Positions 1-13,200 of a stretch of 64,000 nucleotides of DNA are shown here, one piece after another. This stretch comes from Cheilinus undulatus (lineage: Eukaryota; Chordata; Actinopteri; Labriformes; Labridae). Location of the stretch: assembly GCF_018320785.1 (NCBI RefSeq), contig NC_054869.1:43179789-43243788 (forward strand), read 5' to 3'. The notes below the pieces were generated by a model, which was not told where the DNA came from, ran no database searches, and was given only the letters and a program-made list of their open reading frames with translations. The position numbers were made by a program, and so were the translations under genes. Numbering within the stretch: the first letter of the stretch is position 1; each line of letters opens with the position of its first letter.

Positions 1-256
1 AACATCCTCAGGGTGATGCTGTGCATTGATGTGCTTTAACTTTGTAGTGTTCAAAGCTTGTAAAACCAATTTCAAACTGAGGTTATCTTCCAATTTACAC
101 TAAATGTAAGAATTTCAGTAAGGGTCTGAGCTGTCACTTGAGAAAGAATCATGGCAAAAAACAAAAAAGAAATATTTACGTATTGATAGAGGTACTGATG
201 TTTTTATAGATTCTAAAAAATCACTTCAAAGAAAACAAGTGTTTTGTGTAAAAGTA

Positions 257-450
257 AGGACTAAAATATATGACATTTAAGTGACTAGAACTTGACTAAA
301 ATGTTCTCAAGTTTTTGTCGACTAAAACCAGAAAAACTCTCAAGAGTGAAAATGACTAAACTGTGATTAAAACTAAAAGGCACTTTAATCTATAAACTAA
401 TACTGAATTTAAAATAGTTGCCAAAATGAACACTGCAGGGGGCTAGAACT
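257..450. repeat. GACTAAAA-rich interspersed repeat, copy 1
   Basis: The segment is built from variants of GACTAAAA and ends with a tail resembling that of the copy at 1360-1500 (both contain TTTAAAATAG or TTAAAATAGC followed by a CACT stretch). Two diverged copies this close suggest an old non-autonomous transposon family. The type is not established. Confidence 0.4.
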
Positions 451-559
451 AACGTCACTGATCTTTGCATTGATTTGTATAACATCTGGGGGGGGGCCTT
501 AATTGTCCTTCAGATATGTGTGGCCAGTATATAGGCTGGAAAATATAAATACTCACTGA

Positions 560-745
560 CAGTATTACACCAATAAGATGGTGCATTCCTATTCATACAT
601 GTTCACACGCACTGATGTAGCAGTGGGAGCAAATCTAGGGTTAAGCTTCCTGCCCAAGGACACATCAGACTGTGGCTGCAGGAGCTGGGGATCAAACCCC
701 TAACTTTTTGTGGTTGACGACTGACTCTTCCAATGCTCCACAGCT
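560..745 (-). repeat. tRNA-derived SINE-like segment, reverse orientation
   Basis: Read on the minus strand it has an A-box-like start (GTGGAGCATTGGAAGAG) followed about 40 bases later by a B-box-like GGTTTGATCCCC, then a non-tRNA body. This is the layout of a tRNA-derived SINE. It is diverged and the ends are not sharply defined. Confidence 0.4.
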
Positions 746-1359
746 TTCTATGTCAAAAAAGGAGGGCAGGCTGCAGAGTCAAGTCAAGTGAGATGCTCCA
801 CAGCCATGTCACACTCAGTGGCATCTCTTTTGTGTGGGCCTTTTCACCCCTGGTAACACACCCAGAGGCCGGTGCTGGTTTTCGAACCCTTGGGACATCT
901 ACAGCACGATCAGTTGCTCGTGGTGGGAATTTGTGCAACCATATGTGACTAAAACTTTTCAACAACTGAGGATACTTTAACACATGTCACAGAGGCCCTT
1001 TTGCATGGATATGAACATGGCGTGCCTTGAGATTTTGGCTTGATCTTAGGTGTGCTTTGGGCAAATGAAGTGTGAAAACCATTGCCCCAGGCCATGCTTT
1101 CCTGCCACATCCACCCCTTAGTGTGACCTAAAGGTGTGAACTTGGTTACTTTTTCAACAGAATATTTTCCCATGCCCCTGGTATTATGCAAGGACACCCA
1201 GAGCACTACCAGAGTTGTGTTAACCCTTCCAGTTACTCGATACATCTACCCTTACTTCAGCCTCAGTTTTCCACCCAAACATGCCCAGAAGTTATACATG
1301 TTTTTTCATGAGTGTATTTTGAGCCATTTAAAGTATTGGGTTAGAAAATAAATGCCTTA

Positions 1360-1500
1360 ACTAAAAGTGACAAAATTAGTGACTAATAAAAGTCCCTGAT
1401 TTTTGTCTTGAAAAGACTAAAATGTGACTAAAACTAGAGAGTATTTTACTCTAAAGACCAAATTTATACTTAAAATAGCTGAGCACTAACAGCCTTTAGC
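1360..1500. repeat. GACTAAAA-rich interspersed repeat, copy 2
   Basis: Second, diverged copy of the repeat at 257-450, with the same AGTGACTAA and AAAATGTGACTAAAACTA words. Confidence 0.4.
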
Positions 1501-2175
1501 GTGAGGATGCAGACCCAGGCTGGAGTCATTCATTCCCTCTTGGTTGGCCTTCCTGCCCCCTAATGGCCACTCGGAGACATGGCAGCCTATGGAAAGCTAC
1601 TTCCTCTTTCCAAGTGGCGATTGTTCCACAGATGTCCTCAACATCTTGCCGTACATTTGTGCTATATAGAAGTTTGCGTTGCACACAAAGTTGAAAAACG
1701 TGCCAATTTAAAAGACACATTTTCATGTTGTAGTTTAAAGTCACCATCCCTACTCTAACGCATCGTATCTCTTTTATAGAGTGTCTTACTAAAGGCATCT
1801 CTGATGGTCAAGTCACCACGGTGTGCCAGCTTTTATCCTCTTCTATTTACAGCTCGTGCCACGCCCTCCACAGTCCTCTACATAAAGTTCAACAAGTGTC
1901 CTCCTGTTCCAAAAAGCCCCAGCACCTTATCATAGAGGGACAGAGTCCAACGTCCTTAAAATCCTCCCTGGTCCTTATCCATTAAGAACAATCTTCAGAA
2001 TAATTAAAGTTCCTCAAACCTCTTGATTGGACGTAAGAGGAAGAAGAAGGCGTCACCTTTGAAGATGCGGTGCGCATTTTCCATCTGAATTTGGGAGAAA
2101 GGAGATAAGCGGCTGATTCATCCCCACAAACTCTTCACGTCAGCACCAGAAGACTTTTGGGTGAAGTCTGGGATA

Positions 2176-2296
2176 ATGGCTGGATGTTGCATCTCTGCAG
2201 AGGAGAGAGAGAACCAGAGGATCAACGAGGAGATCGAGAAGCAGCTGCGCAAAGACAAGAAGGATTCCCGCAGGGAGCTGAAGCTGCTGCTGCTGG
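2176..2296 (+). CDS. gna14: gna14 exon 1 (residues 1-40)
   Basis: Start codon, dual-Cys lipidation site, the alpha-N helix that contacts G beta-gamma, and the beta1 strand ELKLLLL. It ends one base into the Gly41 codon at a GTAAGG donor. Intron 1, at 13.4 kb, is by far the longest of the gene. Confidence 0.95.
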
Positions 2297-4152
2297 GTAA
2301 GGATCTCTGGTCCTGAGATAAAAGTAAAATTCATTATTGTCACTTTTTCTTTTAGGTCACATTCTAAGCAACTTAAAAACTGCTAGCATAAAGTTTGTGC
2401 ATAATTCACATTTCTCTTTTCTGCGTTTTTGCAACAAAACGCTATTGAATAGGTCATTTCCCCGCCTCTTGGCCATATCTGGACATGCAGGTGTCGTGAC
2501 GAGAGGGACTGCACAGCAATGTGTGATATAGCTCCCAACTTTTTATTAGGATTGGAGAAAAACTTTATTTTCCCCATGCTCCTTTTTTGAGGATGGACTG
2601 ACAGTGAAGCTTTCCTATCTAACTTTTCTCCACATTTCCTTCTCCTCTCCGGATGTGGTACAGTGCGCCAGGCTGTGCCAAAAACATCCAGGATGTGAGC
2701 TGTGACGCGCCATCGCTTTTACGCACTATGGAGAGTCTTTAACACCTCGTTTAGTTGGTCCATTTAGCTCATTAAGTGTCAAACGTGCTCCAGAATAAAA
2801 ACAACAGTAGCACAGAACAGTTTAGATAATTAGTCTTTATTTTCGAGTGTGTGTTTTAAGTCACATTGAAGCCTTGGTTGAAACCAAAAGTCGCCTCGAT
2901 GTTCCAGTGAAGTTCTCTGGATGTTTCCTGAGGATATGTGAGTTTGTTCCATGATGGAGCCAAGATTTCTCAACTTAGTTTCTCAACTTATCTGACACTA
3001 TAGAGATGGATGTCAGATGGATTAACTTTATAGATCCCAAACTGGGAGATTGTGGTGTTAGACCTGTGGAACAAATAAAGCAACAGAAGAAAAAATGGTA
3101 AATAAATCTCAGCAAATGGAAAATACATTCAGAAATTATGTTTAAAATAAGTTACATACTCTCAAACAAAGCTGAATGATAAAACCAAATATACAGTTGC
3201 CACAATGTTCTGTACTTCAATAGCAAACTATTTTAAAACAGTAAAATCTGTTATTTTGACTGTCAATAACTCCAAATTTTCCATAAGACAGAGGAAAAGA
3301 AGACAAATGAATCCTTTAAAAACAGGCAGGCAAACTCCTGCACACTGCCCAAACTGCACAAATGATTGGCAAAGTTTCTGAGTTCGCTTGCAACTTTTTA
3401 ATAATACAAGAAACTGCCTAATTCTGGGGCACAGACGGTCTACGGCCTTCATTCTCAACTGGTTGGTTGGGACCCAAAGGTGGGTTGCACACCTATTTTC
3501 AGTGGCTAGAAAGAAATTTGTGGCAAAAAGTCAATGATGTACTTTTATTTTGAAGGATATATCTCCCTCTCTTTGTTACGCCACATCTTGCGTTCCATCT
3601 AAACTACATACTGCCCCATTTTTTTTGTTGATTGAAAAATGTAAGAAATTAGTGTCACAACTTGTGCTGGGGTTAAGAACCACTGGTCCAGTGCTTCAGG
3701 TGTGCCCTGTGTGTACGTGCAGCCTGGGTTTGAGTTAGACCTGTGGCTCCTTCACCGCAGGCCAGATAAGTTGTGATTTTTTTCCCCCCTTTAAAAATTT
3801 AAATAATCATTCAAACACTGCAGTTTCTATTTACTTGGGTAAACATGAAAAAAAACTCAGGAATCCTAAAGGGGGCAAATACACCTAATGGCACTGTGAA
3901 TCACTCCCTGTTGAGTTTTGCTGTCTGCTGTTACATCGCTGTTGTAATTCTCATGTTACCAAGAAGCTACTCAAGTAACAATCTTGCAATTTGTTGTCTG
4001 GATTGTTCCAAAATTTTCTGTTTAGAGAATGACATTTTTTAATAGTGTACATATCAAGGTTATAACACTTTTGGGTTTTTCATTGGTTTTATTGTAATTT
4101 CTTTTTCACATTTTGTTTTACATTTTAGTTTAGTTTGAAATAGTTTTTCCTG

Positions 4153-4201
<49 letters not shown>

Positions 4202-7200
4202 CAGTGCTGAACAAATTTATTAGACTACCTGTCATAAAAATGAGAAAACATAAATATTTTAGAAATCTTTCAAAAACTTGTTTAAAACTAAAAATGTTAT
4301 TATTTGTTGGCAAGTAACAAACTAAAACAACTAAATAGTCCCTTTTCACACATAATAAGCATAATAAGCATATTTTGTATGGCCTCCTTTGGCCTTGATA
4401 GCAGCTTGCATTCTTGCTGGCATTTCTTTTATGGACTTTTCCACAGTCTCTTTTATTATTGAGGTCCAAATAGTTTCTAGCTGTTCCCACAGACTTGCTT
4501 TAGATGAAACTTTTGTGCGATCAATCTTTGAATCTACTAAATCCCAAATTTGTTCAATAGGATTCAAATCCAGACATTGAGTCACAATTGGCCAGTCCAT
4601 CAGCTCCAGTACTCCAGATTCCTTTTTCTTGGTCAAATAATCTCTGCACAGCTTTGAAGTATGCTCGGGGTCATTGTCTTGTTGGTATATGAACCCACGA
4701 CCAATCAGATTCAGTCCAGAAGGGATTCCATGATGCACTAAGATGTTGTGGTAGACGTTCTTGCTGTGTTCATGATACCGTTCATTTTCACTCATTTGCC
4801 CACGCCGTATCCACAAATGGAACCCCACACCATAAAGGAATCTCCACCGTGTTTCACTGTGGGTGCAATGCATCTGGCATCAAAACGTTCTCCAGCTTTT
4901 CTGCGGACATAAACGCCACCATGCTGACTCAAGAGTTCAAACTTAGACTCGTCTGTCCAGAGTACCTTCTTCCAGTCATCATCAGTCCAGTGTTTGTGCT
5001 CCCTGGCAAATCTGAGGCGTTTCTGGATGTTTGCAGGCCTCAATAATGGCTTCTTAGCAGCTATTCTTCCCTTTAAGCCTTGTTCCATCAGTCGTCTGCT
5101 TATGGTCATTCTGGAGACTTTCTCAGACTCTGATCTAGAAGCGTTCATCTCTGCCTGAAGATCAGCAGTGGTCTTCCTTCTGTCTCTAGTACTTCAAATC
5201 TTGAGCTGTCTGACATCTGCTTCAGTTAACTTTGGTTTCCTGCCTCTTCCTTGGCGCATTTGTAAGTACCAGTCTTAGCAATTGACTCCAAAGCATACTT
5301 GACCACACTGTGAGAACACTTTATGTCTTTCCCTATTTGTCTCAGAGACCATCCAGCATCATGAAGTACTTTAATGCGGACGCTTTCATTTTCAGTGAGC
5401 CCTCCACATTTTACCATTTTGAACAGGAATGAGGAATTTCAAACTGAATTCACCTTTTTATACCCAAATTTGAGCCGGCTCACTGGGCTTCTCTGAGAAG
5501 TCAGAAATGAATCAAGCATAACATTCAACCACTAAAACTAACTTTTCTGTTCAGGAATGCAAGTAAATAACTATAATTTGACATATTAATCAAGAAATAA
5601 TAATGTGCTTTATTATTTTTTCACTTTTTTTGTAAATCAGTAAATTTGAAAATTCATGGATATCAATAATAGTTATATTTTAGCATTAAAAATATCATTT
5701 GGGTTAAAGAGCTTCTACATATTGGTGTATTAACCATTGCAGAAACATAAAAAATGATTTTGGTATTTACCAATGCTGTTAATTTAGGGCAGCTGTGGCA
5801 TAAACCTTACTTTGGGTGGTGGTCTAATAAATTTGTTAAGCACTATATGTGTGTGTGTATGTGTGTGTGCTGTTGCTTCACAGCAAGGTTTCTTTTTCAC
5901 TTCCCAGTCAAAGCCTTCTGAATAGGGATGGGACAAGGGGTGTAGTGAATGGATGGATGGAAAAGTGGAGTGGTTTGATTAGTTTATTCTTAAGTAGAAA
6001 CTTAATTTCAATGTAGTCATTAATACTGTTTTTTAATGAAATTTGGTCTTTAGGATATCATGAGTTCGCTTTGTGTCAATGTAAATTTTCATTTTGGGAT
6101 GAAGAAATATATTTAATTTGATGACATTCAAATTTACATTCAACCAAATTTTTCTTTGGTTTGAGCAAAACTAAATATATTATCTATCACAAATTGCTGT
6201 GATGTGTCTTTTTTTTTAGTTGACCCAATGCAACACTTTTATTTCAGTGTATATTTTGGTTGGTTTCAAGCAGTACTCAATCGATTTGTCACCTCAGGAA
6301 AATAGAGCTGAAATCTCTGTTTTGGATCTTTAAGTTGACACAACTTAATTTTTTTTAACAATTGTCAACTGTGTTATTGCAGTGTAGTAAAAACTAATAT
6401 CATTCATCACTTGTTTGATACGATGAAACCAAACAAAGTGCAAAGCACCAGATATATGGTAACTTTTTGCTTTCAGATATCAGAAATTTCAAACCAGCAC
6501 TTGCACACAGCTGGAACTGCAATTAAACATTTGCAGCGTTTTATTGCTGGTACTATTGCCAGCTAATTTGTGCAATTTAGACAATCAGGGAATTCCTGTC
6601 TAACACACCTTTCTTACTACCTTATTATTAATAATTAGATCTAAAGAGATCAAACATGATGATCTTATTTGAAAGTGTTTATTTAGAGAATAAAGGTGTA
6701 GTATTGGCAGTACCACAGCTGAGGCAGTGTTGGAGGGACTTTAAGTTTTATCTTCTCACAAATTCTAACAAATGCCCCTGCTTAGGCAGGATTCTAGCCA
6801 AGAATGACTTTGGCACTTTGTTTTTCTTAAAGCTGAATCTAACACCGTCGTCATAAATATTAACTTGTTTTAACAACACTTCACATGTTCTGAGAAATGG
6901 AAACAGGGTGCAGAGCACTCAGGACTTCCTCAATACTGTGCAGGATACAAATGATTTCCCTGCAGCAGTGTGAGAGCTCTTCAGGTACAGCGTCATTGTC
7001 CACATCTCAGCCTGTGGTGTGTTTCAAAGCCATAACTAGCTGCTGCGGGCGCACCTCATGCAAACATCATGCAAATGAACTAATGTGCAAGATGTGAGCT
7101 GTAGATCTGCCTCTGCTGCCCTCTTAGAAAGACATTTCTCTGGGAGCACAGTGCTAAAAATGCCTTATAAATCCAAGTTTATTGTTTTTATACTCTAGGG

Positions 7201-10200
7201 ATTAGATTAACATGAATCACTGAAGGCTGGAAAAGATGGTAGATATTTACAGCAAGCATTTACATACTGGCTACCTTTGTAGCTCATTGCTGCTTGCTAT
7301 GAGTATACCAGTGGAAGAGCTTTCTGCACAATTTATAACAATTTAAATGAATATGTTGTTTGTGTAGCTTTCCCTGTAAGCTTTAGGTCATTGTCTTGCT
7401 GGAAAATAAATCATCTCCCAAGCTGTAGTTCTCTGGCAGTCTGAACAAGATTGTCCTCAAGTATTTACCTATAATTTTGCTGAGAAGCACCCCTAGAACA
7501 TGATGCTGCCACCACTGTGCTTCACAGGAGGGATGGTGTGTTTGTGGTGATGTGTATTGATTGGTGTCTGCCAAACATAGTGTCCAGTCTCATGGTCAAT
7601 AAGCACCATTTTGGAAACATCAGACCAAAGCACTTTCCTCCACTTGACCATAGAGTCTCCCACATTCCTTATGGCGATCTCTCGTTGAGATTTAATGAGT
7701 TTTCTTCAACACTGGCTTTCTCTTTGCCACTCTCCCATAAAGCTTTGACTGGTGAAGATCCAGGGCAACAGTTGTTGTATGCAGAGTCTCTCTCTCCAGC
7801 TGCTGAAGCTTGTAACTCCTTCAGAGTAGTCATAGGTGTCTTGGTGGCCTCTCTCACTAGTCTCCTTCTTGCATGGCCACTCAGTTTGTAAAGATGGTCT
7901 GATCTAGGCAGATTCACACATGTGCCATATTCCTTCCATGTCTTGATGATGAATTTAACCGAACTCCGGGGGATTTTTGTATCCATCCTCTGACCTACTT
8001 TCAATAACATTTTCTCTGAGTTGCTTGCAGTGTTCTTTTGTCTCCATGGTGTAATGGTTGCCAGGGATACTGATTAATCAATGACAGGACCTTTCAGACT
8101 ATGTCTTCCAGTTATATGTCCTCATGTGTGGGATCTCTCACACTGGAAAAAAGATTTGAAAAAATCTTTAAAAATCAGGCTTTAGAAATTTGATACTTTG
8201 CATCTAAATCGTTGTTAATAGGCTACCTGATATCTCATAATCATACTGATTTACTTTGTTTTCCTAAACCTGGCTGGGTCGGGGTAACTTGCATAATCAT
8301 CCTGGGACTTTAGACTTTGAAGGAATACTGACTGACCAGTCACTGGACCTTCCAGACACAGATGTCTTTAGACTACAATCACATGAGACATATTCACTGC
8401 ACTCAGTTGATATCCATTTCACTGATTTTAAGACTACTAGCACCAATTGTCTGGGCCTTTGTTGAATTAGGTTAGTCACTTTAAAGGGGGTGAATATTTA
8501 TGCACTTATTTTACATACATTTGATCACACTACAAGATAGTCGTGTTTATTGTCAGCCTGATTCCCCCTTTCAACAGTAAAGGCCTGATTTCTGGCTGGT
8601 TCTGAAGATCATCTTGACAGATTGTCCTGTGGTGTGGGGTGTTTAGGGATTGATCCTTCCCTCTCTGCTCTGTCCAGAAGATGATTGGAGCCACTCTGAC
8701 TCAGGGCCATAAATATTAAATATTCAATATTCATTATCTGAAATCTTGTAGTATGGAGGGAACACCATGGACGGCTGAGAAGGCATGAGCAGAATTGTTT
8801 CTTAAAATGTAACGACAGCCAATGAAGAGGTAAGCTGATCAGAGGAGGAAGCACAACAAACACAGCCATGTCAATGATAGTGAACCTGTAGCAAAAAGAT
8901 GAACATCAGAAATGAAGAGAGAGGTCTGGCTGAGGACCGTACATCTCTGACAGCAACTTATATACCATTTATCTGAGACGTTGTCTCTCACAGAGAGGAA
9001 ATACATGCTTAAACTTTCAAAAGAAAAGAAGGTCAGATTATACTTCCATTTGGAGTTAGGGTAGGAGTTGAGGTAACCACAAGTTAAAAGTTAAAACCTG
9101 ACCTGCAAAACCTGATTACAAAACATTTAATAAGGCAGAGCAAACAGTCTGCTTACAGGAAAGTTTATCCTCCATGAAAACATTCTCACGCAGCAGGTGT
9201 TGCTTACATAGCTCCTTTAGCCATGTAGATAATGTAGCTACACAGCTAATGTAGCTAAAGACAAAGTCACAAAGCAGCCAAGTTAGCTACATAGGATTCG
9301 TAGCTATGTTAGCTTTAGCTACATTTGCTAAAGCTCACTTAGCTAAATTGGCTTATGTAGAAACATTAATTATGTAGCTAGGGTAGTTATGCTACCTTTA
9401 GCTGAAGCTAAAGCAAGTCACCATTTGTATAAGTACCTCTGTTTAATCCTGGATTAGACCTTTGATGTTTTTCCTCTGTTTTATTTATGAATTGTTGCTT
9501 AGTCTGAAATGTTTACAGTGTGGTTATTAATTACTGTAACTACCAGACTGTTTATGAATAAAGTTGAATTAAAAAAAAAAAAATCTAAAACTGGAAATGT
9601 GTTGTTCCGACGAATTATGGTACTTCTCTTCTGAAACAGGCGGTATGTCAGATTAACGGTCTGTGAGATTGACAGTTAGAGATGTACGGTCTGCAGCCAG
9701 ATGGTCTTGGAAATAAAAGACTGGCTTGCTGGTTTGTAGAAACAACACAAATGTTTTTACCATGTGTCCTGTAAAACATACCACAGTCAACTTGACAAAA
9801 AGAGGATGTGCACCGTAGAGCATCTGAAATGGATGCAGGTACGCAACAGCTAGCCACGTTTAGCTTGTTTGCTCTAAAACTGCTTTTGACTGAGTGAGAT
9901 TTGGAGTTTTGAGAGTGGTGGCTCTGGCACTTGGTGTATTTATCTGTTAGTGGAGGTGTTCTGTGTTGGTTCTCGTTCCACACCAAACACATAAAAACAA
10001 AACTGGGAAATCAGTCATTATGTCGCCATCTGTGGTGTCTCATGTTGAAAAAACTGTTAAGATTAAAAAAACCAGGCTTCTGGAATTTGATCGTTGGCAT
10101 CAAAATCTTTGTTAGTGAGTGGCCTGATATCACAAAATCATACTGGTTTACTATCCTGAACCTGGCTGGGTCGGGATAATTTACATAATCTTGCTGGGAC

Positions 10201-13200
10201 CGTTTAGATCAGGGGTGTCAAACTCAATCACAGCGGGGACAGAAACCCGAATTTAGGTCTAACCTGAGGGCCCAACAAGGAAAACATTTTTGTTATTTAG
10301 ATTTTAACAATAAACTGTAAACGTTCTTTTAACAGGTGATTAACTAAGGGGGAAAACTGATGATGAATGAATTTGGGATTTTTTTTGGAGTCAAAATGAT
10401 AAGTTTAAAGGCTCGAAATCTGAGATAAAATGTAAAATATTAGTTCAGAAGGTCAGAACACAAAACAAAAGTCAAAATAATGTTTTCAAAAGTCAAATAA
10501 ATGAGACAGAAAGTAAAAATCATGAGTTTAAAGGTCAAAATATGGGATAAAATCCAAAATCATGTGTTTAAATTCAAAATTTGAGATAAAGGTCGAAATA
10601 TGGGATAAAAAACAAAATTTAGAGTCTAAAAGGTTGACATATGACTTAGAATTTAAGATTGTGACTCTAAAAGGTCGAAATATGAGATAAAATTCTAAAT
10701 CATGAGTTTAAAAAGCCAAAATATGAGATTAAAAGTCAAAATTAGGAGTTTAAAAGGGCAAAATATGAGATTAAATTTGAAATTATGATCTTGAAATTTC
10801 AAAATATGACTTGAAATTCAAAATTTAATACTAAAAGTTCACTGTATGAGCTAAAAAGTCAAAATCCTAAGTTTAAGTAATAATTTTAAGATGCAAATTG
10901 AAAATATTAAATGAAAACACAAATTCATGTCCCTCCCTCATTCCTTACTCTCTCAAATTTTCACGACTTAACAAAGGATATTTTAAATCATCAAGGTTAC
11001 ATTTTTATTTCTATACTGGAGGAAATCTGCAGACCTCAGACCTACAGGTCAGTTCTAATTAAAATATGATATGATCTTGCGGGCCGGGTAAAACTGCACC
11101 ACGGGCCAGATTTGGCCCCCCGGGCCATGAACTGACTTTGCTGTGGTTTTCTTTGGTGCCTCAGATTTCCCTCCACGTGCTCTGTTAGCATCAGGTGACA
11201 GCTGATTGTTTTTCTTATATCTGTAATGTTCATACCTCATTCATTCACATCACTGATATCACCTCCTCTCCCAAAACCAGGAAGTGTAGTGGTGAGGTGT
11301 GCTGTGGTTGAATCTGCATAAATATTTCACTTCCACTGATTATGACTATCTTTGTGTGTGTGTGTGTGAGCACTTTTGTATCTACAGAACAGGAAACATT
11401 AGTGTAGCTACATTTCACCTTTAAAGGACCTGCTGGCCAATGAGGGACAGATTTGAGGTCATGGTACAGATTATCCTTAAATTCATGTCAAACCAGCATG
11501 TTGAATTCTTACATTTTTTTTCCCAAACAGGTGTGTGAGGAATTAAGAATGCCTATGCTTGAGTCCAAATGTGCAGGTTGTGACCAGTGTGAGTGCTCTG
11601 CACCATGCTCAGGCACAGTACACTTCCTTTGCCCTGACATGAATGGAACCATTGTTCATCCATGTGCAGAAACATGGGTGCACAGAGAGTTACAGAGGCG
11701 TATCAGACCACAATAACTCAAAATAAGCCAAAAAGTGAGTAAAGTTGCTGCCATGTTGTCTGATTATTTTTTTTCAGGGCTTGGATCAGTGTGAGCGCCA
11801 GCAAGCAGGCCAGTAGGGTACTGGGGAGAGGACATCTGTGTGTGGAAATTCATCATTTTAACAGGGAATAAAAAAATGAATGGCATACATGTAGACACTG
11901 GAATGTACACAAAAGTAATCTTGCAAAGCAGATGAATTGACAAGTCTCCACATCTGTCATCAGGCAAAACTGTCTTACAAAGCTCCAATCTTAGGTCTAG
12001 TAGGAGGGGCATTGGGACACAAATGCAGACGACGAGTTTCTTAAATTTATATTAGAAGGATAACCACCAAATCAGGAGCGATTAATGGGAAAGGCGGGGA
12101 AGACAAAAGTAAAAGATGACAAGCCCAAAACCAAAAACTCTCGTTCTTAATGATACTGAGAAAAGGGGAAACTAAACCACTGCTGCCATGCAGCTGAAAA
12201 GGAACAAAACTTCTAGAGAGAATGAGAAAAGTATCTTCAGAAGAAACACAATGATCACCAGACTGGTGTGAAAAGGAGAAACAAAAAAGGCTGGTTAAAG
12301 AAACTGTAAAGTAAAAATAGATCTGTATTTAGGTTTGCTGTATGACAGGTCAGTGTTATGAACCCCCAGGTCAAATTTCAGTCAAATAAAACATCTCTAA
12401 GTTTATAAAATTAAGGTTCAAAATCATGAAAATGAGGCAGTAAAATCTCCAGAATGGTGTGGGTGTGTCTGTTGAATGAGCTGAAGCCACGCCCACTGGG
12501 GATAAATACAATCCTCACAAAAAAACAAAACAAACACCGAAAAAACAAACAAACAAACAAACAAAAAAATACAATCTGAATTGAGGAAAGCACTCATGCC
12601 ATTAGCCTACCTCTTGACCTCCTGGTGACCTTAGAAGAAGAGAAATCCATATCTGACTCAAATCTCTGTTACAAAACTTTAAATGACCCATAGACCACTG
12701 TGGCTGATAGATTTGGCAAATTTACCTCTTAATCAACAGAAAAACAGCATTTAACTGACCTTTCAATAAAGGCAGTGACATCAGCTAACAACAGACTGTT
12801 CTGAGATGAACTGCTCTGTGATTTTATATTGTAGTGTTAATGGGCAGGGTCATTCCCCACTGTAGACTCGTGACAACATGAGCCCACATATTGACCCACT
12901 GACATTAACCCAGCCAGGAAAGAGGGGAAAAACTTTCGAACGGTCCCAATCCAAAATTCAGTCACATGTAGATCTCAGTGTTTTCACATTTACAGCAACC
13001 ATATTCCAGCATATCTAGTGTGTTAAGATATAAATTTCAGATTTTGCTTTAAAGGGTCTTTGATGTTTTCCTGCACCAACTATCTTTAACCCTGGGGTAA
13101 CTGGTTATTTTCATAAAATTTACTAAAAAAAGGTACTGACAAGCACGGTGTGCTGCAGCCCAAGAGCATAAATTTGCCACACCTAACCCCAATCAGTGGC

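Larger units (their letters stand above)
1..2175. other. 5' flank of gna14, repeat-rich, no gene
   Basis: No coding segment with splice signals or recognisable protein is seen here. The stretch holds two diverged copies of a GACTAAAA-rich repeat, a reverse-oriented tRNA-SINE-like segment near 560-745, and ordinary AT-rich DNA. The last 150 bases are GC-richer and should contain the gna14 5' UTR and promoter. An inverted CCAAT box (ATTGG) sits at 2026-2030, but I see no convincing TATA box and cannot place the transcription start. Confidence 0.5.

Noticed and set aside
4125..4490. 121-codon frame including a repeated IYIYIY tail
   Set aside because: It is made by the (TA)n microsatellite running into the Tc1-like element in a wrong frame.
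7517..7891. 124-codon plus-strand frame
   Set aside because: It is antisense to a Tc1-like transposase remnant whose minus-strand frame carries the real motifs.
11453..11716. 87-codon Cys-rich frame on the plus strand
   Set aside because: No family recognised, no splice or promoter context, and it is surrounded by repeats in a long intron. Probably chance.
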